This document shows positions 1 through 7,907 of a stretch of DNA of 64,000 nt, one piece after another; the first letter of the stretch is position 1, and the number at the start of each line of letters is the position of its first letter. The notes beneath the pieces were generated by a model, which made no database searches, was not told where the DNA came from, and saw only the letters and a list, made by a program, of their open reading frames with translations. The DNA comes from an uncultured Ruminococcus sp. (GTDB taxonomy: Bacteria; Bacillota; Clostridia; Oscillospirales; Ruminococcaceae). The DNA lies in the NCBI GenBank assembly GCA_900318825.1, contig ONMB01000008.1, positions 1-64,000 of the forward strand, written 5' to 3'. Made by a program: the position numbers and the translations under genes.

Positions 1-21
1 TGAACTACGAGGCCAAAGAAT

Positions 22-97
22 TGGTGGGGACTACAGGGCTCGAACCTGTGACCCTCTGCTTGTAAGGCAGATGCTCTCCCAGCTGAGCTAAACCCCC
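22..97 (-). tRNA. tRNA-Val (anticodon TAC)
   Basis: On the minus strand the stretch folds as a complete cloverleaf. The acceptor GGGGGTT pairs with AGTCCCC, the D-arm is GCTC/GAGC, and the anticodon arm has loop CTTACAA (anticodon TAC, valine). The T-arm has TTCGAGC in the loop. The discriminator is A and CCA is encoded. The length is 76 nt. A consensus promoter lies just upstream at 141-169. Confidence 0.96.
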
Positions 98-140
98 ACG
101 CTTTCTCTCGTCAGTCGGTATCAGTTCCGACGACTTTAAT

Positions 141-169
141 ATTATAGCACGGAATTATATATTTGTCAA
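141..169 (-). promoter_or_regulatory. Promoter of tRNA-Val
   Basis: The minus strand reads TTGACA (164-169), a 17-bp spacer and TATAAT (141-146), a perfect sigma-A type match. It is followed by a leader with a CGTCGG/CCGAC dyad before the tRNA. Confidence 0.9.
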
Positions 170-253
170 CCCTTTTTTGAAAAAAAATTCAGATTTTTTT
201 CGGGAGCCGCCTTACATTACAGTATATGCAGTAAAAACCGAAATGTTTACTGT

Positions 254-290
254 AAAAAAGAGTCAGGAAACTCTTGTGTCCCCTGACTCC
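254..290 (-). terminator. Intrinsic terminator of the EF-G-like gene
   Basis: On the minus strand GAGTCAGG (289-282) pairs perfectly with CCTGACTC (267-260), followed by a run of T (259-254). It sits just past the stop codon at 299. Confidence 0.88.
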
Positions 291-298
291 TGAGTGTT

Positions 299-2380
299 TT
301 ATTCTTCTGTTCCGACTGCCGAGATGACCTCTGCAAGAAGATTTGCAGGAAGCTGCTCGTATCTTACGAAATCAAATGTGAAGCTGCCGAGACCTCTTGT
401 GGTCTGACGGAGATACATTGCAAAATCGTGCATCTCACGCATGGGAACTTCTGCCTGTATCATTGTAACGCCGTGCGAAACAGGCTCCATTCCGAGAACT
501 CTGCCGCGGCGCTTGTTGAGCTCGCCCATTATATCGCCGGTATTGTCGTCGGGAGCTGTTACCTTGAGCTCGCCGATAGGTTCGAGCATTACAGGATCAG
601 CCTGACGGAGACCTTCCTTATAAGCAATAGAAGCAGCGGTCTTGAACGCCATTTCTGAGGAATCTACCGGGTGGTATGAACCGTCAACGAGTATAGCCTT
701 GAGTCCGACTACGGGACAGCCTGCAAGCACGCCCTTCTTTACGGACTCCTCGAGTCCCTTCTGTACTGCCGGGAAGTAGTTCTTCGGTACTGCACCGCCG
801 AATACCTTCTCTTCAAATACAAGAGTATCGCTTACGCAGGGTTCAAATTCGATCCAGACGTGTCCGTACTGACCATGTCCGCCGGACTGCTTCTTGTGCT
901 TGCCCTCGACCTTTACCTTCTTGCGGATAGTCTCCTTGTAAGCTATCTTAGGAACTGTGAGCGCTACGTCTACGCCGAACTTTGTCTTGAGCTTGGAAGC
1001 TGCAACTTCGATGTGCTGCTCACCGAGACCGCTCAGTATCTGCTCCTTGGTGTTCTCGTCCTGAGCATAGGTAAGAGTGGGATCCTCTTCAACAAGTCTC
1101 TGCATACTTGATGATATCTTTGCTTCATCACCCTGAGCCTTAGCCTTGACTGCCATTGAGTAACAAGGTCTCGGGAAGTCCATAGGTGCGAAGGATACAA
1201 GTCTTGAGGAGTCTGTAAGTGTATCGCCTGTGTTGGCACTGATCTTTGAAGCTACAACGATATCACCGGCACTTGCACTGCTTACATCAGTCTGCTTCTT
1301 ACCGCAGAGTGTGAACAGCTTGCCTATCTTGTCATTGCCGCCTGTTGTGGAGTTGATTACGTCGCTGTTAGCCTTGAGTGTACCTGACATAACGCGGATC
1401 ATAGACATCTTTCCTACAAAGGGATCGGCGATGGTCTTGAATACATATGCAGAAAGCGGTTCTGCTGCGTCGCACTTTACTTCAACGACTTCCTTTGCTG
1501 TATTGTAAGCCTCAGCAGAATATACCTCAGCAGGATTGGGCAGAAGAAGCTCAAACTCCTTGAGAAGCATATCTATGCCTGCAAGCTCAGCAGCTGATGT
1601 GCAGACAACAGGTGTGATGATACCGCGGTTCATACCGTCGTGGATACCGTCAATGAGCTCCTTCTGTGTGAAAGGCTCGCCCTCGAAGAACTTCTCCATA
1701 AGGTCATCGGAGGTCTCAGCAACAGCCTCAGAAACAGCTGCTACAAGTCCCTCGATACGGTACTCGAACTTCTCGGATATCTCAGCGGTAGGCATCTCTG
1801 TCTCGATAGCGTTGCCCTTATCATCGTACTTGTAAGCCTTCATCTCGATGAGGTTCACATACTCAACAATTGAACCGTGGCTGATAACAGGTACTACAAC
1901 AGGGCATACAGTAGGTCCGAAGACTGTCTTGAGCTCTGTGAGTACGTTGAAGAAGTTAGCGTCCTTATCGTCTATCTTTGTAACTACGAACATCTTTGAC
2001 TTGCCCTGCTTTACAGCTTCCTCGTAAGCCTTGCGGGCACCGACCTTGACGCCTGATTTAGCTGAAACAGTAATGAGAACTGTATCTGCCGCACGGATAC
2101 CCTCGATCATTTCTGCTGCGAAATCAAAGAGTCCGGGCGTATCAAGGAGGTTCACCTTGAGATCGTTGTATTCAAACGAAGCAAGAGAAGTACCGATAGA
2201 GATCTTTCTCTTGATCTCTTCGGGATCATAGTCGCATACGGTAGTACCGTCAGCGGTCTTACCGAGACGGTCGGAAGCGCCTGCTTTATATAGTATAGCT
2301 TCAGCTAGAGAGGTCTTACCTGAACCGTTGTGTCCGGCTAAAGCAATATTTTTGATCTTATTGACATCGTATTCTTTCAT
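299..2380 (-). CDS. Elongation factor G-like translational GTPase (EF-G2 type)
   Basis: This is a 693-residue ribosome-associated GTPase of the EF-G family, near the normal length. The P-loop GHNGSGKT is at 16-23 and DTPG at 80-83. The G4 motif is TKID (134-137) rather than the NKMD of canonical EF-G. The switch region reads RKISI where canonical EF-G has RGITI. The domain IV motif GGHGQYG is present. These differences, and its position away from rpsL-rpsG-tuf, suggest a paralogue (FusA2-like) rather than the housekeeping translocase. An upstream in-frame start exists, but ATG 2380 is preferred: AGGGAG lies just before it and the promoter -10 at 2430-2435 leaves no room for the earlier start. 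It appears monocistronic. Its exact role (translocation, recycling or stress) is not readable from sequence. Confidence 0.9.
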   Translation of the reverse strand: MKEYDVNKIKNIALAGHNGSGKTSLAEAILYKAGASDRLGKTADGTTVCDYDPEEIKRKISIGTSLASFEYNDLKVNLLDTPGLFDFAAEMIEGIRAADTVLITVSAKSGVKVGARKAYEEAVKQGKSKMFVVTKIDDKDANFFNVLTELKTVFGPTVCPVVVPVISHGSIVEYVNLIEMKAYKYDDKGNAIETEMPTAEISEKFEYRIEGLVAAVSEAVAETSDDLMEKFFEGEPFTQKELIDGIHDGMNRGIITPVVCTSAAELAGIDMLLKEFELLLPNPAEVYSAEAYNTAKEVVEVKCDAAEPLSAYVFKTIADPFVGKMSMIRVMSGTLKANSDVINSTTGGNDKIGKLFTLCGKKQTDVSSASAGDIVVASKISANTGDTLTDSSRLVSFAPMDFPRPCYSMAVKAKAQGDEAKISSSMQRLVEEDPTLTYAQDENTKEQILSGLGEQHIEVAASKLKTKFGVDVALTVPKIAYKETIRKKVKVEGKHKKQSGGHGQYGHVWIEFEPCVSDTLVFEEKVFGGAVPKNYFPAVQKGLEESVKKGVLAGCPVVGLKAILVDGSYHPVDSSEMAFKTAASIAYKEGLRQADPVMLEPIGELKVTAPDDNTGDIMGELNKRRGRVLGMEPVSHGVTMIQAEVPMREMHDFAMYLRQTTRGLGSFTFDFVRYEQLPANLLAEVISAVGTEE

Positions 2381-2429
2381 AATGATTTCTCCCTTTGGAA
2401 TTATATAGCAGCTAAAACTGCATATGAAC

Positions 2430-2458
2430 ATTATAAACTATTTTTTTACTATTTGCAA
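2430..2458 (-). promoter_or_regulatory. Promoter of the EF-G-like gene
   Basis: The minus strand reads TTGCAA (2453-2458), a 17-bp spacer and TATAAT (2430-2435). The predicted transcript start falls near 2423, which supports the CDS start at 2380. Confidence 0.75.
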
Positions 2459-2487
2459 TAGCCGGATAATTATTTCTACATTTCACA

Positions 2488-4029
2488 TCAGTCGGCGAAC
2501 AACTTTTTGTCAGTTTTGCACAATTTTGATATCGTCTTAGCATCTCTGTGTTTACAATCTTTTACAGATAGTATAATTACACTAAAATATAACAGTCCCC
2601 AGAGCAGCGTCAGCGCAACATCTGACATAAATGTCCTTTCAGTACCGACTACCGTTCTCACCAGCAGTTCCGCTGTCCCCATAGTAAGCAGTACATATAC
2701 CAATGGTGCCGCCAATGTCCTGAACGGTCTCAGTTCCATTTCCGACGACCGGACGAGCTTGACGAAACGGGAACAGTTCCCCGCTATATTGCTCGCATAA
2801 TACGATGCCGCTATACCCCAGAAGCCTATCCTCGGCACAAGCACCAGTACCACACTTATCCTCACCGCATACTCGCACAGATAGTTCAGCGATGAAAAAC
2901 TCTGTAAGCCCATTCCCTTTATCATCGCCTCAGAAATAATTTCCATGTAAATGAACGGCACTACCGGCGCTATGACTGTTATCATTCTGCCTGCAAGCTC
3001 TCCGCCTCCGAGCCTCTCACCTATCGTTCCGCCCATACGCATCAGAACCGCTCCGGCAAATATCGAAAACCTCATCGTCCAACCGGTCAGGTCACCGGCA
3101 AGCCGACTTATCCTCCGGCGGTCTCCGGCAGCCGCCGCTCGTGCTGTTTCACTGACTATTATTCCCGACATCGAACAAAGTATTACTGATGGGAAGAACA
3201 GCGTCGGTATGACTATCGCTTCAAAGACGCCGAACATACTAAGCGCTTCGCCGGCAGAGTCGCCGTACTGTCTTAGACAAACCGGTATCAGTGCATCGTT
3301 CGTACTGCTCAGCACGGTCGTAAGTATGCCGCCGCCCATTATCGGTACCGCAAGCGCTGTGTAGCCGCGAAAAGTCAGAGTCCCCTTTCCGGCTGAACGC
3401 CTGCGCGTTTTTATGTAGACCGCCGTGAAAAACAGAAGCGAGAAGAGATTTCCGGCAATGATACCACCGATCATTATCCTGCACACACTGCTCTTATCCG
3501 GACTTCCTGTCGTCATCGCCATAGTCACTATGACTCCGCAGCGCACTATGAATTCAAGTATATCCCCTGCCACTGTGACCGACGAGCGGCGGTTAGCGTT
3601 GAACCAGCCTTTCAGACACGAAGCTACTGCCCCGGATATGAGTGCAACCGGCATAAGTCTGATCGTGCTGACCATACCGCCGCCGAAAAATCTCGTGCTG
3701 AATGTCTCTGCAAATATGAACACAGCTGAGGAAGTCACTGTGCTGAGTATCAGGCAAAGCATTATGCCGTGGCGGAGTATGCGCTCCGGACACGAATTCT
3801 TTCTGCCGAGCTCCTCGGATATAAGACGGCTCGTGCAGAGGTATGCATTGCCGTTCGAGACTACTCCGGCAAGTCCGAGAAAGGTTCCGGTGAGCGTGAG
3901 TATGCCTATTGCCGATGTACCGAGCCTGCGCGTGATGAAAACGTTCAGCAGCAGCGCTGCCGTGTCGAGGAATAGCTGCATCGCGGTCAGCAGCAGCGTG
4001 TCGCGGACTATCTTACTTCTGATTATCAT
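2488..4029 (-). CDS. SpoVB/MOP-family flippase-like membrane protein
   Basis: This 513-residue polytopic membrane protein has about 12-14 hydrophobic segments. It resembles the SpoVB / polysaccharide-export branch of the MOP (MATE/MVF) superfamily, whose members flip lipid-linked precursors or act in sporulation. The N-terminus (VFITRRLGTSAIGIL) and the CLKGWFNA segment after a long hydrophobic pair are typical. A longer frame would overlap the upstream regulator gene. ATG 4029 is preceded by AGGAGG at good spacing, so I use it. No clear promoter is seen in the 85-bp gap, so expression may depend on readthrough past the weak hairpin at 4088-4105. The substrate is unknown. Confidence 0.8.
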   Translation of the reverse strand: MIIRSKIVRDTLLLTAMQLFLDTAALLLNVFITRRLGTSAIGILTLTGTFLGLAGVVSNGNAYLCTSRLISEELGRKNSCPERILRHGIMLCLILSTVTSSAVFIFAETFSTRFFGGGMVSTIRLMPVALISGAVASCLKGWFNANRRSSVTVAGDILEFIVRCGVIVTMAMTTGSPDKSSVCRIMIGGIIAGNLFSLLFFTAVYIKTRRRSAGKGTLTFRGYTALAVPIMGGGILTTVLSSTNDALIPVCLRQYGDSAGEALSMFGVFEAIVIPTLFFPSVILCSMSGIIVSETARAAAAGDRRRISRLAGDLTGWTMRFSIFAGAVLMRMGGTIGERLGGGELAGRMITVIAPVVPFIYMEIISEAMIKGMGLQSFSSLNYLCEYAVRISVVLVLVPRIGFWGIAASYYASNIAGNCSRFVKLVRSSEMELRPFRTLAAPLVYVLLTMGTAELLVRTVVGTERTFMSDVALTLLWGLLYFSVIILSVKDCKHRDAKTISKLCKTDKKLFAD

Positions 4030-4077
4030 ACTGTCCTCCTGAATGTTCTTATACATTCTATGGAGAAGCAAGCCCGA

Positions 4078-4105
4078 AAATGACAAAGGACAGCCGAAGC
4101 CGTCC
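4078..4105 (-). terminator. Possible weak terminator after the XRE gene
   Basis: On the minus strand GGACGGC (4105-4099), loop TTCG, and GCTGTCC (4094-4088) form a hairpin with one G-T pair, followed by TTTGTCATTTT. The T-tract is interrupted, so termination is probably partial. Confidence 0.5.
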
Positions 4106-4114
4106 GTTATCAAT

Positions 4115-4879
4115 TTATCTCTTTTTGTAAACGAGCAATTCAGGCTGCCCGCCGCCTTTTCCGTAAGTGGATACAAGCAGGAAATCGGCATTTGCAAGTA
4201 TTCCGAAACACATCTCGCTGTCCGACTCGCTTTCAAGCTGATTTCCAAGATATGTGGCGTTATCGTCAAGGAACTTCACAGCCGCTCCGTTTGGCAGCTT
4301 ATACTCCAGATTTACATAGCTTCCCACAAGAGCGTTCAGCTTATCGACCTTCGGCATACCCTTGACGTTCAGAGCGTTGAATTCGCTGATAAGCTGCTCT
4401 TTGAACTGCTCAAACTTTCCGCCGTCCTCAAGCTCTTTATGATTTTTCCAGTAATCCAGCTTCGGCAGCATATCTTTCATATAGGCGCGCACCTGATCCT
4501 CCGTAAAGCTCTCGTTAGCCATATGCTTTACACAGACATCTATAAGAGCGTCCATATCATGATACATATACTCGCCGTCAGCATAGCACCACTTGCAGTA
4601 GTCCTCATTGAAAGCGCCGTCCGGCTCTCTGCTCGTAGTTTCGTCCTCAAGAGGCATACCGCAGCACTGACATACCAGCTTCCGCGGTGAACCGAGCAGC
4701 GTATTTATCGACACATCAAACAGCGTCGAGAGCTGCTTCAGAGTTTCGGTGTTTGGAACTGTCTCGCCGGTCTCCCAGCGTGAAACTGCCTGCCGGGTAA
4801 CAAATACCTTTTCGGCAAGCTCGTCCTGTGAAAGTCCGGCTTTCTTTCTGAATTCAAATATTACATCTTTTGTTTCCAT
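4115..4879 (-). CDS. XRE-family regulator with zinc-ribbon domain
   Basis: This 254-residue protein has an N-terminal Cro/CI-type helix-turn-helix (about 8-62; LSQDELAEKVFVTRQAVSRWE). It is followed by a Cys-rich putative zinc ribbon (CQCCGMPL near 70 and CKWCYADG near 95) and an alpha-helical region found in a family of putative zinc-ribbon proteins. The C-terminal part (about 185-254) is beta-rich and unassigned. It is presumably a DNA-binding regulator that senses an unknown ligand or metal through the ribbon. It is transcribed alone from the promoter at 4911-4938. ATG 4879 has GAGAGGTG upstream. The promoter carries an imperfect AGTAT/ATACT dyad, which could be an autoregulatory site. Targets are unknown. 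Confidence 0.85.
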   Translation of the reverse strand: METKDVIFEFRKKAGLSQDELAEKVFVTRQAVSRWETGETVPNTETLKQLSTLFDVSINTLLGSPRKLVCQCCGMPLEDETTSREPDGAFNEDYCKWCYADGEYMYHDMDALIDVCVKHMANESFTEDQVRAYMKDMLPKLDYWKNHKELEDGGKFEQFKEQLISEFNALNVKGMPKVDKLNALVGSYVNLEYKLPNGAAVKFLDDNATYLGNQLESESDSEMCFGILANADFLLVSTYGKGGGQPELLVYKKR

Positions 4880-4910
4880 AGAGTTTTCACCTCTCGTTTA
4901 GTATAACTCT

Positions 4911-4938
4911 ATTATAGCATACTGCCGGCAGATATCAA
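4911..4938 (-). promoter_or_regulatory. Promoter of the XRE regulator gene
   Basis: The minus strand reads TTGATA (4933-4938), a 16-bp spacer and TATAAT (4911-4916). AGTAT and ATACT half-sites flank the -10 (about 4900-4923), a possible operator. Confidence 0.75.
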
Positions 4939-4953
4939 GCAACTGTCTGTTGC

Positions 4954-5697
4954 TTACTTTTTAAGGAGCCTGTCCAGCATTACCTTGCGGCATTCATTCT
5001 CGAGACTGTCGTCAAGAGGTTCGAGCGTTATCTTCTCAGAAGCTCCGCGGTTCACGCAATAGCTTATCATATAGTCCGAGACCTCTGGGTTTTTCGAAAG
5101 ACACGGTCCGTGCAGATAAGTTGCGATGACGTTCTTCTCGAAGTAGCCCTCAAACTCGCTCGAAGCGCAGTTGCCGTTTCCGCAGAGTACCTTTCCGAAA
5201 GGAGTTTTCACGCCCTGAGTCTGTCCGCCGTGGTTCTCGAAACCGACTATATCCACGCTCTTTCCGTTCAGCTCAGCTCGTATCACGATGTTGCCGATAC
5301 AGCGGAGCTTTCTGCTCGCCGGAGCAACTGTATGGTAGCCGAAAAGTCCGAGTCCTTTTATCTCGTTGCCGTCAGCGTCACGGTAAAATTTTCCCATAAG
5401 CTGATAGCCGCCGCATATCAGGAACAGGAATGTTCCTGCTTTATAGGCGCTTAGTATGCCATCACGGCACTTCATCAGGTCTTCGGAAATGTGCTGCTGT
5501 TCGAGGTCAGCACCGCCACCGATGTATATGAGATCGTATGACGCAAAATCCGGCTTCGGTGAGTTTATCGAGTAGGAGTCCACCTGACAATCTATCCCTC
5601 GCTTTGCACAGCGGTACTTCATTATCTCCATATTTCCGCCGTCGCCGTAGAGGTCGAGCATATCGGCATACATATGAAGTATCTTTATGCTTTTCAT
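4954..5697 (-). CDS. gatD: Lipid II isoglutaminyl synthase, glutaminase subunit GatD
   Basis: This 247-residue class I glutamine amidotransferase of the CobB/CobQ-like type supplies ammonia to MurT, which amidates D-glutamate in the lipid II stem peptide at the cytoplasmic membrane. The nucleophile Cys95 lies in LICGGYQLMG and the catalytic His196 in ATYLHGP. IGGGAD (60-64) is the oxyanion-side loop. Its start overlaps the end of murT by 4 nt (ATGA), so the two subunits are translationally coupled, as in Staphylococcus and Streptococcus. A small hairpin (AAGCAAC/GTTGCTT, 4937-4955) overlaps its stop codon and may help end transcription. Confidence 0.93.
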   Translation of the reverse strand: MKSIKILHMYADMLDLYGDGGNMEIMKYRCAKRGIDCQVDSYSINSPKPDFASYDLIYIGGGADLEQQHISEDLMKCRDGILSAYKAGTFLFLICGGYQLMGKFYRDADGNEIKGLGLFGYHTVAPASRKLRCIGNIVIRAELNGKSVDIVGFENHGGQTQGVKTPFGKVLCGNGNCASSEFEGYFEKNVIATYLHGPCLSKNPEVSDYMISYCVNRGASEKITLEPLDDSLENECRKVMLDRLLKK

Positions 5698-7034
5698 TTG
5701 CTGCCACCTCCGTGTTTTTCACCGTAGCGCTTCAGAGCAGCTCTCGTCGGCTGGACTGCGGTGTAGTTGGCTATGACGAACTTTCTTCCCTCAGTGCGCG
5801 CGAGCTCCGCAACAGCTTCGTCGAGGTCGGGCTTGACCACTATCTTAGCCGGATCATAGCCAGAACACTTTATCCTGACCGCTATGTCATAAGCTCTTGT
5901 ACCGGAGGTCACTACCCTCGTCACGCGCTCGAAAATGCTGAAATTTATGTCCCATATCCACGATACGTCGAGTCCGTCTGCAACATTGTCGTTGAGGACG
6001 AAGAGAAGCTCCTTTTCGCCGTTCATCTCGTTCATAACACGGAGAGTCATATTCGCACCGACAGGGTTTTTCGCAAGGTTGAGAGTTGCTTTCCTGTCGC
6101 CGAGCATGAAGTTCTCCATACGGCCGTTCTTGACCGTGTACTTCGAGATGACTTCATCAGTTATCTTCTGGTCGATGCCGTAGAGCTTCGCAACTGCCGC
6201 AACTGCCGTCATATTATAGACATTGTAGATGCTGTTCAGACGCGGCGAATATGTGTGACCGTCAGCCGTGAACACCGGCTTTTCAAGGTCGATATTGCTC
6301 GCAGTGATATAGGGAGTGTAGTCGCCGAAGCCGCACTTCGGACAGCGGAACTTTCCAATGTGCGAATACTGATAATAGTCGTATGTGAGAGTCTCTCCGC
6401 AGAACGGGCAGAAGCGTCCCTCCGAAGCCTCAAAAATGGTATCAGTCGCAAAACGATACCTCTCAGCAGTGAAGTATTTCACGTTCTTGTTATTGGGATT
6501 TGCCTTGCCGAGACGGGCTGTATTGGGATCGTCACCGTTGAGGATAAGGTTGCCCTCGAAGGTCTTGCAGAAGCCGTTTATCTTCTGGATAAGAGTCTCC
6601 ATCTCTCCGTTTCTGTCGAGCTGGTCGCGGAAGAAATCCAGCACAACAAGGGTATCGAGCTTGAGCTGTGAGTATACCACCGGAACGTGCGACTCGTCAG
6701 TTTCGAGTACAAGGAGATCAGCCTTAACTCTGCCCTTCATATCGCAATGCCGGAGCAGCAGCGAGCATATTCCCGTGTCGAGGTTGTTGCCCTCGCGGTT
6801 GATTATCAATTTCTTGCCGCTCTTCTCAAAAAGCTGAGCGATGCAGTTAGTGACCGAGGTCTTGCCGTTAGTGCCGGTTATGGCTATTATCGGGCAGTCC
6901 ACCTTGAACATCGAGACAGCCTTGTGCCTTGAAAGATGCCAGAGGACTATTCCCGGCAGATTTCCTGCATTGCGGTGCATGAGCCGCAGCAGTTTCACGA
7001 TTATTTTTCCTATGAGTATCTGTAAACGTTTCAA
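5694..7034 (-). CDS. murT: Lipid II isoglutaminyl synthase, Mur-ligase-like subunit MurT
   Basis: This 446-residue Mur ligase homologue carries the ATP-binding loop GTNGKTSV near 54-61 and a four-Cys zinc ribbon (CPFCGE ... CPKCGFG) inserted in the central domain, both diagnostic of MurT. With GatD it converts the second-position D-Glu of lipid II to D-isoglutamine. The C-terminal DUF1727-type domain (LAKNPVGAN) is present. The start codon is TTG at 7034, behind a strong AGGAGG. It overlaps gatD by 4 nt and lies 30 nt downstream of the beta-helix gene, so the three form an operon from the promoter at 7773-7801. Confidence 0.94.
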   Translation of the reverse strand: MKRLQILIGKIIVKLLRLMHRNAGNLPGIVLWHLSRHKAVSMFKVDCPIIAITGTNGKTSVTNCIAQLFEKSGKKLIINREGNNLDTGICSLLLRHCDMKGRVKADLLVLETDESHVPVVYSQLKLDTLVVLDFFRDQLDRNGEMETLIQKINGFCKTFEGNLILNGDDPNTARLGKANPNNKNVKYFTAERYRFATDTIFEASEGRFCPFCGETLTYDYYQYSHIGKFRCPKCGFGDYTPYITASNIDLEKPVFTADGHTYSPRLNSIYNVYNMTAVAAVAKLYGIDQKITDEVISKYTVKNGRMENFMLGDRKATLNLAKNPVGANMTLRVMNEMNGEKELLFVLNDNVADGLDVSWIWDINFSIFERVTRVVTSGTRAYDIAVRIKCSGYDPAKIVVKPDLDEAVAELARTEGRKFVIANYTAVQPTRAALKRYGEKHGGGSK

Positions 7035-7064
7035 TTTTTGCCTCCTGATCTTCTCACGGCAGTG

Positions 7065-7730
7065 TCAGGATTTTTTCACTACTATACCGCCGGTCTTCCA
7101 GATGCTCTCGGGCGGTACGACACCTCTCACGCAGCTTGTGGGGTAGATGTTGGAGTGAGGTCCGATGACAGTTCCGGGGTTGAGAACGCTGTTGCAGCCT
7201 ACCTCAACGAAATCGCCGAGCATTGCACCTATCTTCTTGATGCCGGTCTCGAGCTTTTCACTGCCGGACTTGATAACGACGTTGGTCTTGTCAGACTTGA
7301 CGTTAGAAGTGATAGAGCCTGCACCCATGTGCGACTTGTAGCCGAGTATGCTGTCACCGACGTAGTTATAATGGGGAGTCTGTACTCCGTCGAAGAGTAT
7401 GACATTCTTCAGCTCTACTGAATTACCTACAACACAGCCTGCACCTACGAGTGCGCTCCCGCGTATGAACGCGCAGTGACGTACCTCTGTATCAGGTCCG
7501 ATTATGCAGGGGGCTCCGAGGTAAGCGCTCGGGAATACCTTTGCGGTCTTGTGTACCCATACGTTTTCTGCCGGATTGTCGTATTCGTCCGGACTGAGCT
7601 TGCCTCCGAGTTCTATAATGAGATCCTTGATGCCCTTGAGAGCCTCCCACGGGTATTCAAAGCCTCTGAGATAATCAGCCGCAATAGTGTGGCTGAGATC
7701 GTAAAGTTCAGATATTCTGATATTTTCCAT
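7065..7730 (-). CDS. Left-handed beta-helix (hexapeptide) protein, GlmU C-terminal-like
   Basis: This 221-residue protein has a helical N-terminus (1-60) and then hexapeptide-repeat coils (about 65-215; IIGPDTEVRHCAFIRG, GSALVGAGCVVG, NPGTVIGPHSNIYP). The fold is that of the acetyltransferase half of GlmU, and such genes are often labelled UDP-GlcNAc pyrophosphorylase. There is no N-terminal uridylyltransferase domain, so it is not a full GlmU. It is first in the murT-gatD operon, which suggests a part in cell-wall precursor metabolism, possibly acyl or acetyl transfer. The substrate is unknown. ATG 7730 is chosen over an upstream GTG because AGGAG lies 8 nt before it. Confidence 0.75.
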   Translation of the reverse strand: MENIRISELYDLSHTIAADYLRGFEYPWEALKGIKDLIIELGGKLSPDEYDNPAENVWVHKTAKVFPSAYLGAPCIIGPDTEVRHCAFIRGSALVGAGCVVGNSVELKNVILFDGVQTPHYNYVGDSILGYKSHMGAGSITSNVKSDKTNVVIKSGSEKLETGIKKIGAMLGDFVEVGCNSVLNPGTVIGPHSNIYPTSCVRGVVPPESIWKTGGIVVKKS

Positions 7731-7772
7731 TTGTTCCACTCCTGTGATAATTTTAGCGATACCGCTCTTTAA

Positions 7773-7801
7773 ATTATACTATCAGCAGGGGCGATTGTCA
7801 A
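7773..7801 (-). promoter_or_regulatory. Promoter of the beta-helix-murT-gatD operon
   Basis: The minus strand reads TTGACA (7796-7801), a 17-bp spacer and TATAAT (7773-7778). Confidence 0.88.
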
Positions 7802-7838
7802 TAATAATGTGCAGTAATGAACAAATTTTCATTTTGAC

Positions 7839-7867
7839 TTTACAATTCAGGAAAATTGTGCTAAAAT
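7839..7867 (+). promoter_or_regulatory. Promoter of the SGNH lipoprotein gene
   Basis: TTTACA (7839-7844), a 17-bp spacer and TAAAAT (7862-7867), about 40 bp before the start codon. It is back to back with the murT operon promoter. Confidence 0.7.
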
Positions 7868-7907
7868 ATACTTAATGTTATTATATGAAGTCTGGAGTTG
7901 AGTGATA

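Noticed and set aside
5538..6671. Long open frame on the plus strand opposite murT/gatD
   Set aside because: It lies antisense to two clear enzymes, has no SD or promoter, and its translation shows no domain. Similar antisense frames at 16998-18053, 19972-21282, 22216-23448 and 34877-35806 are shadows caused by codon bias.
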